Origin: Daphnia pulex
Lineage: Eukaryota > Arthropoda > Branchiopoda > Diplostraca > Daphniidae
Direction: 5' to 3'
Assembly: GCF_021134715.1 (NCBI RefSeq)
Contig: NC_060019.1
Span: forward strand, 11,794,001 to 11,858,000
Length of the DNA: 64,000 bases
In this document: positions 35,801 to 50,670 of the stretch, piece after piece
Position numbering within the stretch: the stretch's first letter is position 1
Layout: each line of letters begins with the position of its first letter
The notes under the pieces: model-generated
Told to the model about the DNA's origin: nothing
Databases searched by the model: none
What the model saw: the letters and a program-made list of their open reading frames with translations, nothing else
Program-made: the position numbers and the translations under genes

Positions 35801-37953
35801 GAGTTCCAGCCTCTGCACACTCTTTACAACTAACTTCCGGATTAACTACGGTTTCAAGGAGTCGCAGCATGTGCTCATCGGTGGCCAAGTTGACAGCAAA
35901 TTTGTGAATGAATTCAGCTGCCTTAATTGGATCCGGAAGGTACTTGGACAATTGTGCAACTCTTGTGGTTATTTCTTTGTCACGGGTGTCGCCAGGTTCA
36001 AGTGAGTAAACTTCTGTCAAGTCGGACACAGCTTTCCGCACTGTGGCCTGACTCTTTTGAAGCTCTATGAATGACTTGGTAGCGTTCTCGTCGATAGTAG
36101 CGTAAAGGTAATACAACTTCTTCATTCTGACGTCGGCTGGTAATTGGTACGGTACAAGACACGTATTGAGTAGGCGTTCAACAAGAAGTCGATCTTCTAG
36201 GCCAGTCATGTAATAGCCATGCAAGATCTTATCTTTAATCCATGTCACAGCTTTTTTAGTTGTTTCTGGAACATCAGGATCACCCAAAAATGTCTTGTAT
36301 ATCATTGCCAATCCTGTTAAAGCCTCCTTTCTAATTTTGAATTTTTTGTCCAAGGTTCGCTCTTTCACAAAATTCACGAGGTCCTCACTATCAAAAGATA
36401 ATTTTGTATAAAAGGAGGAAGGCCAAAAAAAATTTATCAACAGAAAATGTTTAATACCTGTCGGAAACTATCGAAAAGTCTCGTTTAGCGGTAGCAACTA
36501 TCGCCGTCACCACCTCATATCTGAAATTTTAATAAAAATGATACAATAATACAAAAATGGAAGTTAAATTCAAAACAAAACAATCTGACCGAACTGACTC
36601 CTCCGCGTCATGCTGCCGGAGCTTCAAGGTTTCCGTAACATCTTGTCGAAGTTCTGGGTGGTTAAGTAAGAAGTGCATTGAATACTGGACACACTTCGTT
36701 CGAATCGCTACGCTAATGTCATTGAATCTATAATGATAATTAAAGGATTATGATGGTCCTCTAAGACGAGTGAGAGAAAGAAAAAAAAAAGATAAATAAA
36801 AAACTATGTACCTTCCAAGAAAAGCCCGCCAGAGCTGACGATGCTGAGTGGCCAGCTGAGAATCTTTTTCTGAAAACATTCTCGCAAGAAGTGAAACACA
36901 ACCCATTCGTTCTTGCTCGTCGGGACTTTTCAACTTAAATTCCAATTGGGGTAAAACTGACAGAAGCACTCTGGAGCAGACATGATAAAGTTCATAAATC
37001 AAGTCATACACCTTAGTAGCAATGAAAAGCTGTTTATCTTCTTTCCCGAGAATAAGAACTTGGTTGAAAAACTGCGCAAAAAAGGAAAAGCTATAAGGTA
37101 AATCACGATGACAACACAAATTATAAATACCGCTTGAATGTAGGGTTCTAGAGTGTCGCTGCATTTTAACAGAAGTTCCCTGGCAAGTTTGTACGCATTT
37201 TTCCGTTGAGATTTTAGTGGTTCAACAATGTTTGACAATATAATGTCCAGTAACTCGTTGGACACTGAATCGGATTCAGTTATTAAAGGGCATAAAATGT
37301 CGAGCATGAAACTCTTTACTTTTCCAGAATGTTCATCACTGTAATATTTAAGGAAAAATATTAATATAAAAATATTTAAACTATAAAAAATATGAAATTT
37401 ACTTGACAATTTTGAATATGAGTTTGAATAGCTCACAGAAGATTTCTTGACAATCCTCAAGGTCAAAGCACATGTTGAAAGATTTAACATATGCAAGGTT
37501 TTCCAACAGGTAGAAATAGCGTTTGAATGCAGGATCTTTGGGATCTTTAAGTCCTCCTAGCTGACGAATAAGAAAAAGAAAGATTCCTTTTACTTGTTCT
37601 GGATCTGTGTAGGGGGCATCTGGAGCATAGACACGCAGAACATCAGCAATACAGCAAGCAATCAACAGTTGGACATCTCGTGAATGGTGCTGAAGGAAGA
37701 AGTCATCAGCTAAATGAAGAGCAAGAGGCACAAATTCTTGATAAGCCCCTTCTTCTTGTCCCATGGATTGAAAGGTATGTGCCAAGGTCTAAAAGTAAGG
37801 ATGAATTGAATTAAGTGAATTGTCTTTTCAGGTTCCAAGTGAAAAAGAAGTTACCTTTAATCTCCTAATGAGCTCATCAGGAGTTAGATCTTCTGTGACT
37901 TCCTTACACCCTTGTGGGTAAATTATCGTCACAGTATCGCCTCCTCCAGGCAT
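32857..37953 (-). CDS. pds5: PDS5 cohesin-associated HEAT-repeat protein
   Basis: The minus-strand gene of about a dozen exons runs from ATG 37953-37951 to TGA 32859-32857. PDS5 binds cohesin and controls its loading, release and acetylation during sister-chromatid cohesion. The N-terminus (IYPQGCKEVTEDLTPDELIR) matches the vertebrate start. Family blocks follow in order: LALHLADDFFLQ, IACCIADVLRVYAPDAPYTD, FKRYFYLLENLAYVKSFNMC, FNQVLILG, LSVLPQLEFKLKSPDEQER, FVKERTLDKKFKIRKEALTG and ADVRMKKLYYLYATID. The body is alpha-helical HEAT repeats. The C-terminal region is charged and disordered, with AT-hook-like motifs (GRRGRPPKQ, KRRGRPPRNP), and ends RKSARLAKPN. The last intron join (AG|T) restores phase. 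A perfect donor (CAAG|GTATGTAAG, minus strand, near 38697) suggests a noncoding first exon about 740 bases upstream. No break was seen. Confidence 0.93.
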
Positions 37954-39326
37954 TTTGAAATCCTAGCAGTCTGTAATTTGAAACATAAACTAATCAAGTT
38001 TTTTGAATAATAAACATGCTTTGCCATGACTGATGACAAACAGATTTTCAAATGATACAAAAACAATAGAACATGGAAAAAAAATAAGTTCAAACAACAT
38101 CTCTGTGACAGTCATGGAGACTCTTACCAAACAGAAAGCAACGAGGGGAGTTCTTTGACTGTCGTAATTAACAAATGCGTCCGAGTCTTACCACAAACTT
38201 ATTATTCTAAAATGACCTATTGGCCAAAATACTTTGTGTGTATAAAATAGTCACGACAGCTTTAAGTCAGAAGTGCCGCTAAGGCGCTAACTCACAACAA
38301 CTATATGGAATCAGTTAACATGGGAGACTCAAGAGATGGCACTAAAACCGCCGCCATTTTCTGGACATTGGGTGTTGAGCTCAATAGGGGACGCCGGGAA
38401 CGCCTTCGCCAAAAACTTATTTATTTCTGATGACTATTTCCTCAGAACACTTCTAAATTACTTAAAGTTCCACGAGAACGTGTATACTATGACTTTTTAC
38501 GATTGGTGAACTTTGCAGTACTTAAAGTTGCATCTTCATGAAACCCATACTGAACCAAAAGATGGAGCCACGTTTTGAGCCCGGGAGTTTGTTTTGAGTT
38601 ACGAGCCGAAACAAACAACACGCCTTTTCAATGAAATATACAAAGCACTTCTAGTAGGTAACAATATAATTAATTAATAACATTACACTTACATACCTTG
38701 ATTTCACTTGATTTGTGGCCGTATCAACTGCGCGTTAATTGAGCGTTGGCAAAGCTCTTCTCTTTCATGTAAATAACTGCTACCCAATGCACTGAGCGCT
38801 CTCGTGCGGCTGATGTTGGAACGAAGAAACTGTGGCCACAGTGGCGGGAAAATATCGCGTCTTTTTTCAGACAATTACGTTTTCTTTACATTCTGTGTTT
38901 AAAATTTAAAATATACTTTCAACATGTTGTATTTCAATAAATATTATGTCTTTATCCTACTTTTCATACTAACAATTGAAAATTGGTTCATTAAATAAAT
39001 TCTAGTTTGTTGTAAATTTCGCTGTCAACGTACAATTCATGATTCACGAAGCCTTTAATATAGTTAGCTACGATCTTCAAATAATCGTATTTAAAAAAAA
39101 ATTTCGTAATTATAAAACCTACACCTACCGCCCACAAATCATGGACAGTGGCGCCATAATAAGGTACTACCATGATCTATAAATTTATAGATCATGGTAC
39201 TACTTACTACATAATCCACAGTTAACAGCTGTTTGAGAGAGTTTGTTAGTACCGATCCGATCATGTGTAGTCTGAAACGAGGAAAACATAAATAACACAA
39301 ATACAAAACACTTGGAAAGGAAAAAA
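37954..39326. other. Divergent spacer between PDS5 and NEIL1
   Basis: This spacer probably contains the PDS5 5' untranslated exon, whose minus-strand donor is at 38697/38696 with acceptor candidates near 37962-37975. It is followed by the shared upstream region of PDS5 (minus) and NEIL1 (plus). A 32-base perfect palindrome lies at 39168-39199, about 130 bases before the NEIL1 ATG. No coding sequence is supported. Confidence 0.45.
39168..39199. repeat. 32-base perfect palindrome
   Basis: The sequence is identical to its reverse complement across 39168-39199, centred on TAAATTTA. With one mismatched pair the symmetry extends to 39164-39203. There is no loop, so as DNA it could extrude a cruciform; it may also be a decayed terminal inverted repeat. 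Confidence 0.85.
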
Positions 39327-40697
39327 ATGCCTGAGGGTCCTGAACTTCACATTTCAAGTTTATTTATCAATGACTCAGTGAAAGATTTGATTTTTTCTGG
39401 TAAAATTCTTAAATCTGAGGTTTCGAAAAACCCCGTTATTGAATGGGACGTACCGCTATATACGATTAAAGCAGAATCACGAGGTAAAGAGATGAAACTT
39501 TGGCTAGAAGAGTACTCACCAGATAAAAAAGGTAGACAGCTGGAGAAAATCTCCATACTCTTTCGATTTGGCATGTCAGGATGTTTCAAACTATCAACAG
39601 TGGATGACATTCCAAAACATTCACATTTGAGGTTAAACAAAATTTTTTGAAACATTAAGTTTCTAAGTTACAATTTCCTCTTGGCCAAAATAGGTTCCTC
39701 ACAAAAGATAGTGAAATTCCAATTCAAGTTCTGAATTTTGTTGACTTTCGAAGATTTGGAAGATGGGAGATGAATGCTGACTGGGGCTCAGATAGAGGAC
39801 CTTGTCCTATTACTGACTATGAAACCTTTCGCAAAAATATTGTTGAAAATCTTGAAGACCCTGCATTTAAACAGAAAGCTATTTGTGAAGTTCTATTAAA
39901 TCAAAAATTTTTTAATGGAATTGGCAATTACCTTAGGGCTGAAATATTGTTTAGGTGGGTAGGTCTTCTGGGAACATTTTGTGTTAATTTATAACAAAAA
40001 TTTCAACAATTAAAAAATGTATTTGTGTTTTAGATCAAAAATTGCTCCATTTGATGAAGCCTACTCTGTGCTATGCAAATGGAAAGATTCTGCTACCTAC
40101 CCTATTAAATCTGAAAAGGTTTTACCTATTGTCAAAGACCCACTATATCTTTGCCATGCAGTGTGCATGGAAGTGTTAAAACTTAGTAATGCTGCAGAGA
40201 AAATTTTTCTTTAGTTGTAATTTCTTCAATGATTACTTTTGTTTATTTTCTAACCAAAGGTGGTGGATATGATGTAGAAAATGGTCTTAAGGACCATGGT
40301 GCTTTTGAAAACTGGCTTCAGTGTTACCAAAACCCCAGCATGAATAACCTCCAGGATAGACATAAACGAACGATTTGGTTCGAAGGAGAACCAGGGATTT
40401 TGGTCCCTAAGGGTAAATTTAAATTAAATTTTTCAGCTTTATTTTTTCAGCTTTATGTTGTAATTTGTAATTCAACTTAATTTAATCGTTTGTTCGTTTG
40501 TTTGACATCAAACAGGTAGCGTCGCTCGGCGTCCAAAAAAAAAACAACAGATCTCGGACAATATCTCAGAATCATCAAGTGCAAATAAAAAAAGAGTCAG
40601 AAAAGGCAATTCAAGTACAAAAGCAACTGTACCTGCGGTGGCTGTCACAACCCGTCGTTCGCCACGCTTTTCTGGTGCTGTGATAAATTCGACATGA
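39327..40697 (+). CDS. NEIL1: NEIL1-type DNA glycosylase/AP lyase
   Basis: Exons 39327-39631, 39694-39954, 40034-40185, 40260-40412 and 40516-40697 total 1,053 bases and 350 residues. The enzyme removes oxidised bases and nicks the resulting abasic site (base excision repair, nucleus). The start MPEGPELH gives the catalytic N-terminal proline (after Met removal) and glutamate. Lysine 54 lies in SRGKE, exactly where the human active-site lysine is. Family blocks follow: RFGMSGCFKL, VDFRRFGRWEM, RGPCPITDYETFR, LLNQKFFNGIGNYLRAEIL, then NLQDRHKRTIWFEGEPG, which is the 'zincless finger' of NEIL1. The exon 3 donor lies inside AAACTTA|GTAATG, and the next exon begins GT GGT GGA, giving a clean phase. 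The C-terminal ~60 residues are Lys/Arg/Ser-rich and probably disordered, as in the family. Confidence 0.95.
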
Positions 40698-41698
40698 TTG
40701 AAAACTTGATTATCAGCTTATTAATTCGTTATTTATTTCACAAAAATTGTTTCTTGAAATTAAATTGTGTTGGAACCCACTAAGGTGTCGCATAAGATGC
40801 GGAAGAAAAGTAAAAGAAATTCGAATATAAAGAAAAGATCAGAATGTGAACAAACATATAGAACACGTCTAATATGAGAATAAGTAGCAGTTGAAACGTT
40901 AATAATTGGCAATACATGAGCACAGGCATGACAATAACCAACGTGAAAATAACCAAGGGAAGCGTCACCGTTAGTTTACTTTCTTTTCAAAATTTAGACA
41001 ACTGTTGCAGCGACAAAACTGTCGAATTAAAAGAGATTAGTCTCATCTTCAGAAGACACCGAAATTAAATAGTCGATTCATGAGTAGAATCATTTTAAGT
41101 CGAGAAGAAACATTAATAGATTATCAAAGCAGTGTATTAATACGTTCAAGATTTGTAAACGACGGGTGACATCTTGAATTCCGCGATTTAAACGAATTTT
41201 AAGGAACGAAGCTCAGAAGAAGTAAGGTAGGTAAGAATTTTCATTCATAGCAATGGAGGCACAAGTTGCTTCTCAACAAACGTATTGTTCTTGAAAAAGC
41301 TTTATGTACACTGGGGAGATCATAGAAAGCTGCTTTACGCTTTACGGCTTTTTTGTTAAAAACACCTCAAATGATGATTAGGTAACAAATGATATTACAG
41401 TAAGTATGAAACTAGAAGTAAAGCGATACAAATGATGCAGCATTATAAACCCAGCAATCAACGAATGCACTGATCCCCTCACCATGTATGTATACATAAC
41501 GTTAAATGTAGTTTAAAAAGGAGTAAACTCTACAAAGAAGATCAACGAATTTATACAATATGGTTTTTACCATCAACGACGATGAGTAAGTGAGAACGTC
41601 GAAACGGATTTCTTAATTTTCCTAGAAAAAATACGGATTATTATTTATGAATTTTTGGTTTAGTTTATGACGTAGAATTTGATCTAATCAACAAGGGC
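40698..41698. other. Convergent 3' flanks of NEIL1 and kinesin-8
   Basis: One kilobase of AT-rich sequence between two converging stop codons. No exon, RNA gene or clear repeat was seen. It is presumably two 3' untranslated regions plus a short spacer. Confidence 0.4.
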
Positions 41699-44600
41699 TT
41701 ACTTGTAAGGGTTACCAGTGCTGACGAAACGGCTCGATGATCCAGAAGGAATTGGCGCTACAGGAGCAGGCTCGACAAACACTGCATCCGGAACCGTTCC
41801 TCGAAATTTTGAAGCGGTTGTTGCAGCCATGTACCCAGGCTTACCGAATTGCTGAGTTCTCTGAGAAGTCAGGAGATCCGACGAGCTCTTGCTGAATAAA
41901 TGACCTCTTCGAAGTTTTGGTGTGAGGGGATTACCATTTTTCGGGTCTTTGGATGGCGTTCTTACGGGAATGCTACTATTCCCAGTTTTAGGAATTGTGA
42001 CATTTTCTTTGTTATTTGGGCTAGAAAAGGTGGTGTTCGCTAATGAACCGGACTGAAATGGAACATTTGTAGGAAGATCCGCCAGTGGCCCATCCGCGAT
42101 GAGCATTGATGACTGAGGGGGCAAAAAATACTATTGTCACGTACAGAGCATTATATCAACAATAATAATTACAATTACAATCATAAAAATAATTTAAAAA
42201 AAAATAACTTAAATAAAATTTACCTTTACAGTTGACTGTGTTGGTTCTACTGGATGCAAATTCATATCAAACGTGACATCTAGATTAGTTGAATGAAGAA
42301 CAATTGTCTCATCGAAGTTCGATGAAACGGGTTCATTTAACGTTTCCACACGCGGTGGTGGTGCGGTTTGCGTGTGGCAAAGTACTGAGCTGGGAGGGAC
42401 ATCAAGGTGAAGATTCGATTCGGTCAGTGGAGATAGAGTAACGTTATCGTTTAAAGAAGGGTTGAATTCTTCTCTCAGTATTTCTTCTCTTTGATCCGCC
42501 CAGCAAATTCCTCGCCCTTCAACAATTGCGACCAAGCCCTAAATAGAAATTAGGTTCGATTAAAAACTTTAATTATTTAGTAACCTAGCCAAAAATAAGA
42601 TGAAAATATTAAACTTAGGCTAAACGACGTTATCTTCCACCTTACTTGGTGAGTGTAAAAATCTAGTCACAAATTATATCACTGTGTTCTAGACCAACAC
42701 TCACTCAGTACTGAGGACATAGTTAAACATATGCGATATAAACAAATGAATTAAAGAATTACGTTGAAATCTTCTTCCATGTAAGTTGCAAGTGCACTCT
42801 TAGAGCGTAGTGTCAAATAAAATGATTTTGCTATTTTCATGAGCTGCAAAAGGAGAGTTTCGGATTTTGCACTTTCTTCTGATTGAACTTGTAAAGCTTT
42901 TGTTAAGTACGAGTTTTGGTCTTTCGTCTCTTGAAGGGCAACCTGAAGAACAATTTAAAAACAAAATCGTGGTTAAAATTTTGGAAAGAAGTGGCTACAT
43001 AAAAAGTAGAGTGGAGTACTTCAAGTTGCTTCATACGCATAGCGTCAGAGACAATTTGCTTCATTTCTTCGTTTCCAAGGTTCTGCATGGCAAGCTCAAA
43101 TTCCTTACTTAGTGCAATCTCTTTGTCAGCGCTTAATTCCAAATTTTTAGAGAGCTCTTCTTTCTTTTTGCCAATTTGCTCGATACTTGGTTTCTGGGAG
43201 GATATTTCGCGTTCAAGTTTACTACGAAGCTTTTCCAATCTACACATAAGGTAAATAGTAAGCGTCGATGTTTAAACGGTCATAAATAAAACACAAAATA
43301 CATACCTCAATGTTGATAAGCTAATGCTTTCAACTCGACTATTTTTCTGTTTTTTCATCACGATTTTTTGTTCCAAATCTTTTTCGCGTTGATCAAGAAT
43401 TGCAATCGTATGCTGCATTTCTCGTCTGTCGTGAAAAAGGGAACTCCAAGCTTGTCTAGCGTTGCTTAATTCAATTGGTGGAAACGCTGGAATTGGATCA
43501 GGGACCAAAGTGGAATTGCCTTCTGCGCTGGTGTTTGTTTGTTTGTACAAGCACTTCGAACAGGGAATATTCTCAACTGGAAGAGGTGCAGCTAGTTCAA
43601 CAGGTTGCGCAACTACTTTGGAATCTTCAAAATTTTTTATCCTGTCGTTTGCGGAGGCTAACGCACTCCGTAGTTCTGAAATCATTTTTTCATACTGGGT
43701 CACATGGAGTTGAACCGACCTTTCATTTTTCTTCACCTAATGATTAAATTTCGTCGTTAATATTGACATCTGAATGAAAAATCTTATCAAACTAGATTAC
43801 TTACATTTGACTTAATATTTTTGGCTCTGTCTGCGTATTTTAGAGTGTTGTACGTGTCTTCTAATGTAACACTAGATGGAGAAACCGCTGCAATCATAAC
43901 CGTTTTGCAATTCCCACCGAGCGAATCCTGCAAAAGACGTGTCAGTTTCGAATCGCGATAAGGTACGTGCCTGCGTCCCTCAGCCAAGGCATTAATACAA
44001 TTTCCTGTTCCAAAAATAGAAAAAAACGCTAAGATTAGCTTATGCATAATGACATTTTACTTCCAGTGTTACCTAGCGCTAGGAGAGACCTGTTGATATT
44101 ATTACCCTCTCGGAATCGTTCGCCAGTATGCCCTGTGGCACATCCTCTTTCTGATCCGGCTAGATCGATGAGAGACATTTTTGCCACTTTGAAATTGTTA
44201 CTTAATCCAGAGGCACGATCACTTTGTTTGATCCATACCTAATGTAACTAGTTTAATTACTCTGAACGATAACACAAAAATATATTTATATTTACTTGGA
44301 AAACCGCATGAGATCGCGACGATTCTGCATTGTGATCGGTCGGATGCTGAGTTCGGTTACTGTTACCGTATTTCAAAAGCGAAAGTAAATCTTCCGCACC
44401 GTTTGGTTTTACCAAAGAAAGTCCCGTCACAGTAATACCATCATTTCCGTTATCTCGAATCGTTAAAAAATTTGATTGAGCCAACAGATCTCTGACGTTT
44501 TCGTTATAAACCTGAAAAAGGAAAAGATTTTTCAAGGTTCCTGAACATTAGTTTAAAGCAGTTTTCACCTCAAGATACGAAACAGAAATCTCAAATTTCT

Positions 44601-45329
44601 TTGTTCCTCTTAGTTCTTCCATTCGACGATAAAGGTCCATTACAGTTAAGAAAATGATACCGGGATTTTGTTGGGTCCCAAGCATAGTATGAGTCTTTCC
44701 AGCCCCAGTAGCGCCATAAGCGAATACTATAATCGAAGGGATAAGAAGGCACATGAGTAACTTAATAATTTATTACAATTACAAAATATGTGCTCTTATT
44801 GAGTGAAGGGTGTACCTGAACAGTTGAAACCCTCTAAAACAGCATCAACAACTGCTTTTGTTGTTCCTTCAAAAACTTCTTCATTGGTTGATTCAGGTGC
44901 AAATACAGCATCAAATGCAAAATGGGCATCTTTGTGAGCCTTCTTTGTGAAATCTCTATTGTTTTGTTTAACTCCGTGATAAAAAAAATTATCATCCTCA
45001 TCCTTAGGATCAAACACCAACAGCTTGTCATTTGCCACTTTAACAGAATTTCTTTAAAAAAATAAATTTTAATTAGAAAATCTTTAATCTAAAACAAAGA
45101 AAAACAGATTATTTTTAACAATGCCCTAACTTTACCTTGAGCTGGTGGATTTTTCACGTTCATTAAAAGGTCTCACTCTAACAGCAACTCTGATGTTTGA
45201 GCTCTGAACTTCGGCAGAAGCACCAATTCCTTCCCCCAGTGTACCACGCATAACTACATTGTTACTGTTCTGTCTTCTTGCAAATCCTGTGCGAGGAGAG
45301 TTCCTCACCTGCCGAAGTGGGGGTTTCAT
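41699..45329 (-). CDS. Kinesin-8 motor (KIF18/Klp67A type)
   Basis: Eleven exons are read on the minus strand from ATG 45329-45327 to TAA 41701-41699. Exons 45136-45329, 44816-45051, 44569-44726, 44296-44511, 44073-44238, 43805-44004 and 43306-43736 are firm; the later ones lie at about 43239-43030, 42950-42770, 42538-42222 and 42118-41699, giving roughly 900 residues. Kinesin-8 walks to microtubule plus ends, limits microtubule length and aligns mitotic chromosomes. The motor domain is complete: [15 protein letters not shown]-loop [31 protein letters not shown], the kinesin-8-like [20 protein letters not shown] (switch I), [11 protein letters not shown] (switch II) and [15 protein letters not shown] (neck). 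Coiled-coil segments and a Ser/Pro-rich basic tail follow. One splice site is ambiguous: exon 8 may end at either of two in-frame GTs near 43007 and 43023. Confidence 0.92.
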
Positions 45330-45795
45330 ATCCCAGGTTTGAGATCTGAGATTTAACTATCAAAGTCTGAACAAAAATACAATAGTAAGCATCTTTGAAC
45401 ATCAATAAGTAGATTTACAAGAATGATGCATCAATAATTAGGAGGTAAATGGCACAAAGAAAGGAAAGAGTATTACTGGATTGATTCTCATATTCAAAAC
45501 AGTTGAATCATTTATTACAAAATCAAATTCTTACCCGTTCTCAATTTTTGAAAAGCGGCACACAGACTCAGTTGTTAATTTAGTAAAACAGTCAATTACT
45601 GTGATAAAGTTTTGTGAATTATCAAAACACCGAAGAGGATGTGAACACTTTCATACAAAAAAGACTAGCTCTTTTGAATGTGGCTTGACTCAACGGTTTC
45701 AGTTAAGGCAGTGTTGCCACCAGTACAAATTCAGGTTTACCCCTCCTTAACGCATCTATTTTTTAAATGGACCAATCAAAATCTTATCCCTAACA

Positions 45796-45835
45796 CATCG
45801 ATACTTAACAAAATATCGGTTTACAAGTATCGATG
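45796..45835. promoter_or_regulatory. Paired DRE-like sites in inverted orientation
   Basis: CATCGATACTT at 45796-45806 and its exact reverse complement AAGTATCGATG at 45825-45835 flank an 18-base spacer. Each holds a 7-base match to the insect DRE core (TATCGATA), bound by DREF in promoters of replication and division genes. They lie ~470 bases upstream of the mitotic kinesin start codon, a fitting place, but binding is inferred. Confidence 0.4.
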
Positions 45836-46251
45836 ATTGAAAATAGTTTTTAAAATTTTTTCTGTTCACTATTATTTAACAATTAAAATCCAAAGCTGAT
45901 AACGTTATTTAGTGTTAAAAAAAATACAATACTCTAAAAAAGGCGTTTTCTATGACAATACACAACTGTAAAAAAAAAAAATCTGGTTTGAGTTTACCAA
46001 TTCAAAAAACAATTCACTCAAACTTGGACAAAAAACTTTAAAACATTACCATTTCGTTGTCAACTAGCCCAGTTATTTAATTTGACCCTAATTTTCATTT
46101 TATAGAGAGCAATAGGCATAGGCCACAAGGCACCACACCTATTCCAGACGTTACCTTAACATATTCAAAGGTAGAAAATACTGCAAACGCCAACATCCTT
46201 TCAACCTGCGTACCTCGAAAAATTACTTATTTTCTTTATTTTCAAAGGTGG

Positions 46252-46310
46252 AATAGTGTTCACTTAAAATTCAGTTTTAATAGTGTTCACTTAAAATTCA
46301 GTTTTAATAG
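46252..46310 (+). repeat. 27-base tandem duplication
   Basis: Two perfect copies of a 27-base unit (starting AATAGTGTTCACTTAAAATT) lie at 46252-46278 and 46279-46305, with the first bases of a third copy after them. A recent slippage product in noncoding sequence. Confidence 0.9.
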
Positions 46311-47127
46311 TTGTAATTACCCAAGCTATTATTACATAAAATAAAAATTAAGAAAAACAAGGGTGATCTAGACGAAAACATTTCTCGGTAAAAACAAATA
46401 ATGCACAATAACAGCAGAATGGGATCGATGAAGTGTATTGATGATGAAAATCAAAAATTGAGTGATTTAGATTTAAAATTCTCGCGATTCGGCGCACACC
46501 TACACGTATTTGACATGTGTCCAATATGATTGGGAGAGAAAATCAATGGTCGGAGAGCTAATCGCCAATAATTAAGCCAACGAGACGATAAGCTAAGCAA
46601 CTACACATCCATTTAGTTGTAAAAAAAGGGATAACTCAAACACGTGGGTGTTAAAAAAAAACTGAAGAAAAAAAAATGTAGTTCACATGTAGAAAATGAA
46701 GAAAACGACGTTAAGATCCATTTACGAGAAGGGGAGGGGACAAGGTGGCAGTTGGCGACGAAATCTATATCACACTGCCTGAATCTTGCATTCTAAGTGT
46801 CGATCGAAGCTGCTATCCTGTCCGAGGTTTAGGATGTTTTCGCTAAGCGTTAGCGGCCTTGTTCGGTACTGCTGGTTGGCTGATAGTTGTAACTGCCTTC
46901 ACTTAATTGATGAATCTTGGACCTGGCTCACTGCTCCTGTTCTGGTTTGGCTACAGAACAACATGACGACACCTAGGAGATGAAACGCACATCTTATCCT
47001 AACCTGTCTCCTTCCAACATTCTTTATCTCTTCAGATTGCGGCTCAACTTGTCCCTATGAAACGGGCTAGAAGGCCTGATGGTAATAAACCTCAAACTTA
47101 CCTAGAGGGGAAGATGGGACTTGTCTA

Positions 47128-49065
<1,938 letters not shown>

Positions 49066-49803
49066 TTTTCGACTAACCAACGTGTAACACAAGTACGCCG
49101 GGATTGCTCACTTCTTCTTCTTATGCTTTGATCAAAGCGTCATCCAGCAAAGTCGGAAGGGAAGGAACAATGTTGCCAAATTTTGTCTCGATTGCAACGT
49201 TGCCAAGTTGTACGATTTCCCAACAGCAATCAGTATTTATTTTATTATTTTTTTCTTCTAATTTGATTATGTTTTATAAAAACAACTAGAATAAATAGCT
49301 GGAAAAATTTAGAATTTGTTCTTGTATCTTTTGGACCACTTAATATTTTTATCAATAATTATTTTATTTTTTTTATTAAGTGCAAATTTGGCGCCCTTTT
49401 CTCGCTCTCCTTTTTTCCCCTTAGAGTCATGGTTTCCTACTAAACGCATTTCTTGTCGGTTTGTTACAGACTTTTCAACGTTTTTTATCACGCGAATTAA
49501 GTTAAGGTAATTGAGTTTGGTTCCATCAGCCACAAAATATTTTTGAATGCCCAGAAAACTACACTTATTTCATATCATTTGCCCATGCCAAAATAATCTA
49601 TTATATTTATTATATTCGATTGTGGCGGTGAGAAACGTCTATGTAACCAAGCTCGTGATTAATCCCCTCAACAAAAATGTCTATTTCTCGTGTGATCAGA
49701 CTCCACTGTGGCCGTGATATATAATCTTTTTATCTGTTTATTTGCAGATAAGTCAGCTCTTTTAGAAATTAGTATTTGTGAAAAAAGCTACACAATTTCC
49801 AAC
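49066..49803. promoter_or_regulatory. Bidirectional promoter region between hnRNP A/B and HP1
   Basis: 738 bases separate the two divergent start codons. On the HP1 side an acceptor-like TTTATTTGCAG near 49746 suggests a spliced untranslated leader, with a possible first exon near 49680-49720. On the hnRNP side a pyrimidine-rich CTTCTTCTTCTT lies near 49110. No strong TATA box was seen, which is normal for housekeeping genes. Confidence 0.55.

Positions 49804-50670
<867 letters not shown>

Larger units (their letters stand above)
45330..47127. other. Spacer: kinesin-8 promoter side and hnRNP 3'UTR
   Basis: About 1.8 kb between two minus-strand genes. It contains an inverted pair of DRE-like TATCGAT sites (45796-45835), a 27-base tandem duplication (46252-46310) and AT-rich sequence. 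The stretch next to 47127 is the hnRNP 3' untranslated region. A 90-codon open frame at 45481-45750 has no recognisable content. Confidence 0.45.

Noticed and set aside
40498-40683. Alternative frame across the last NEIL1 exon
   Set aside because: The phase from exon 4 requires the other frame, which ends at 40697 with the expected basic tail.
45481-45750. 89-codon plus-strand frame between kinesin-8 and hnRNP
   Set aside because: No recognisable content, no signal peptide or helix; probably kinesin-8 leader or spacer sequence on the other strand.
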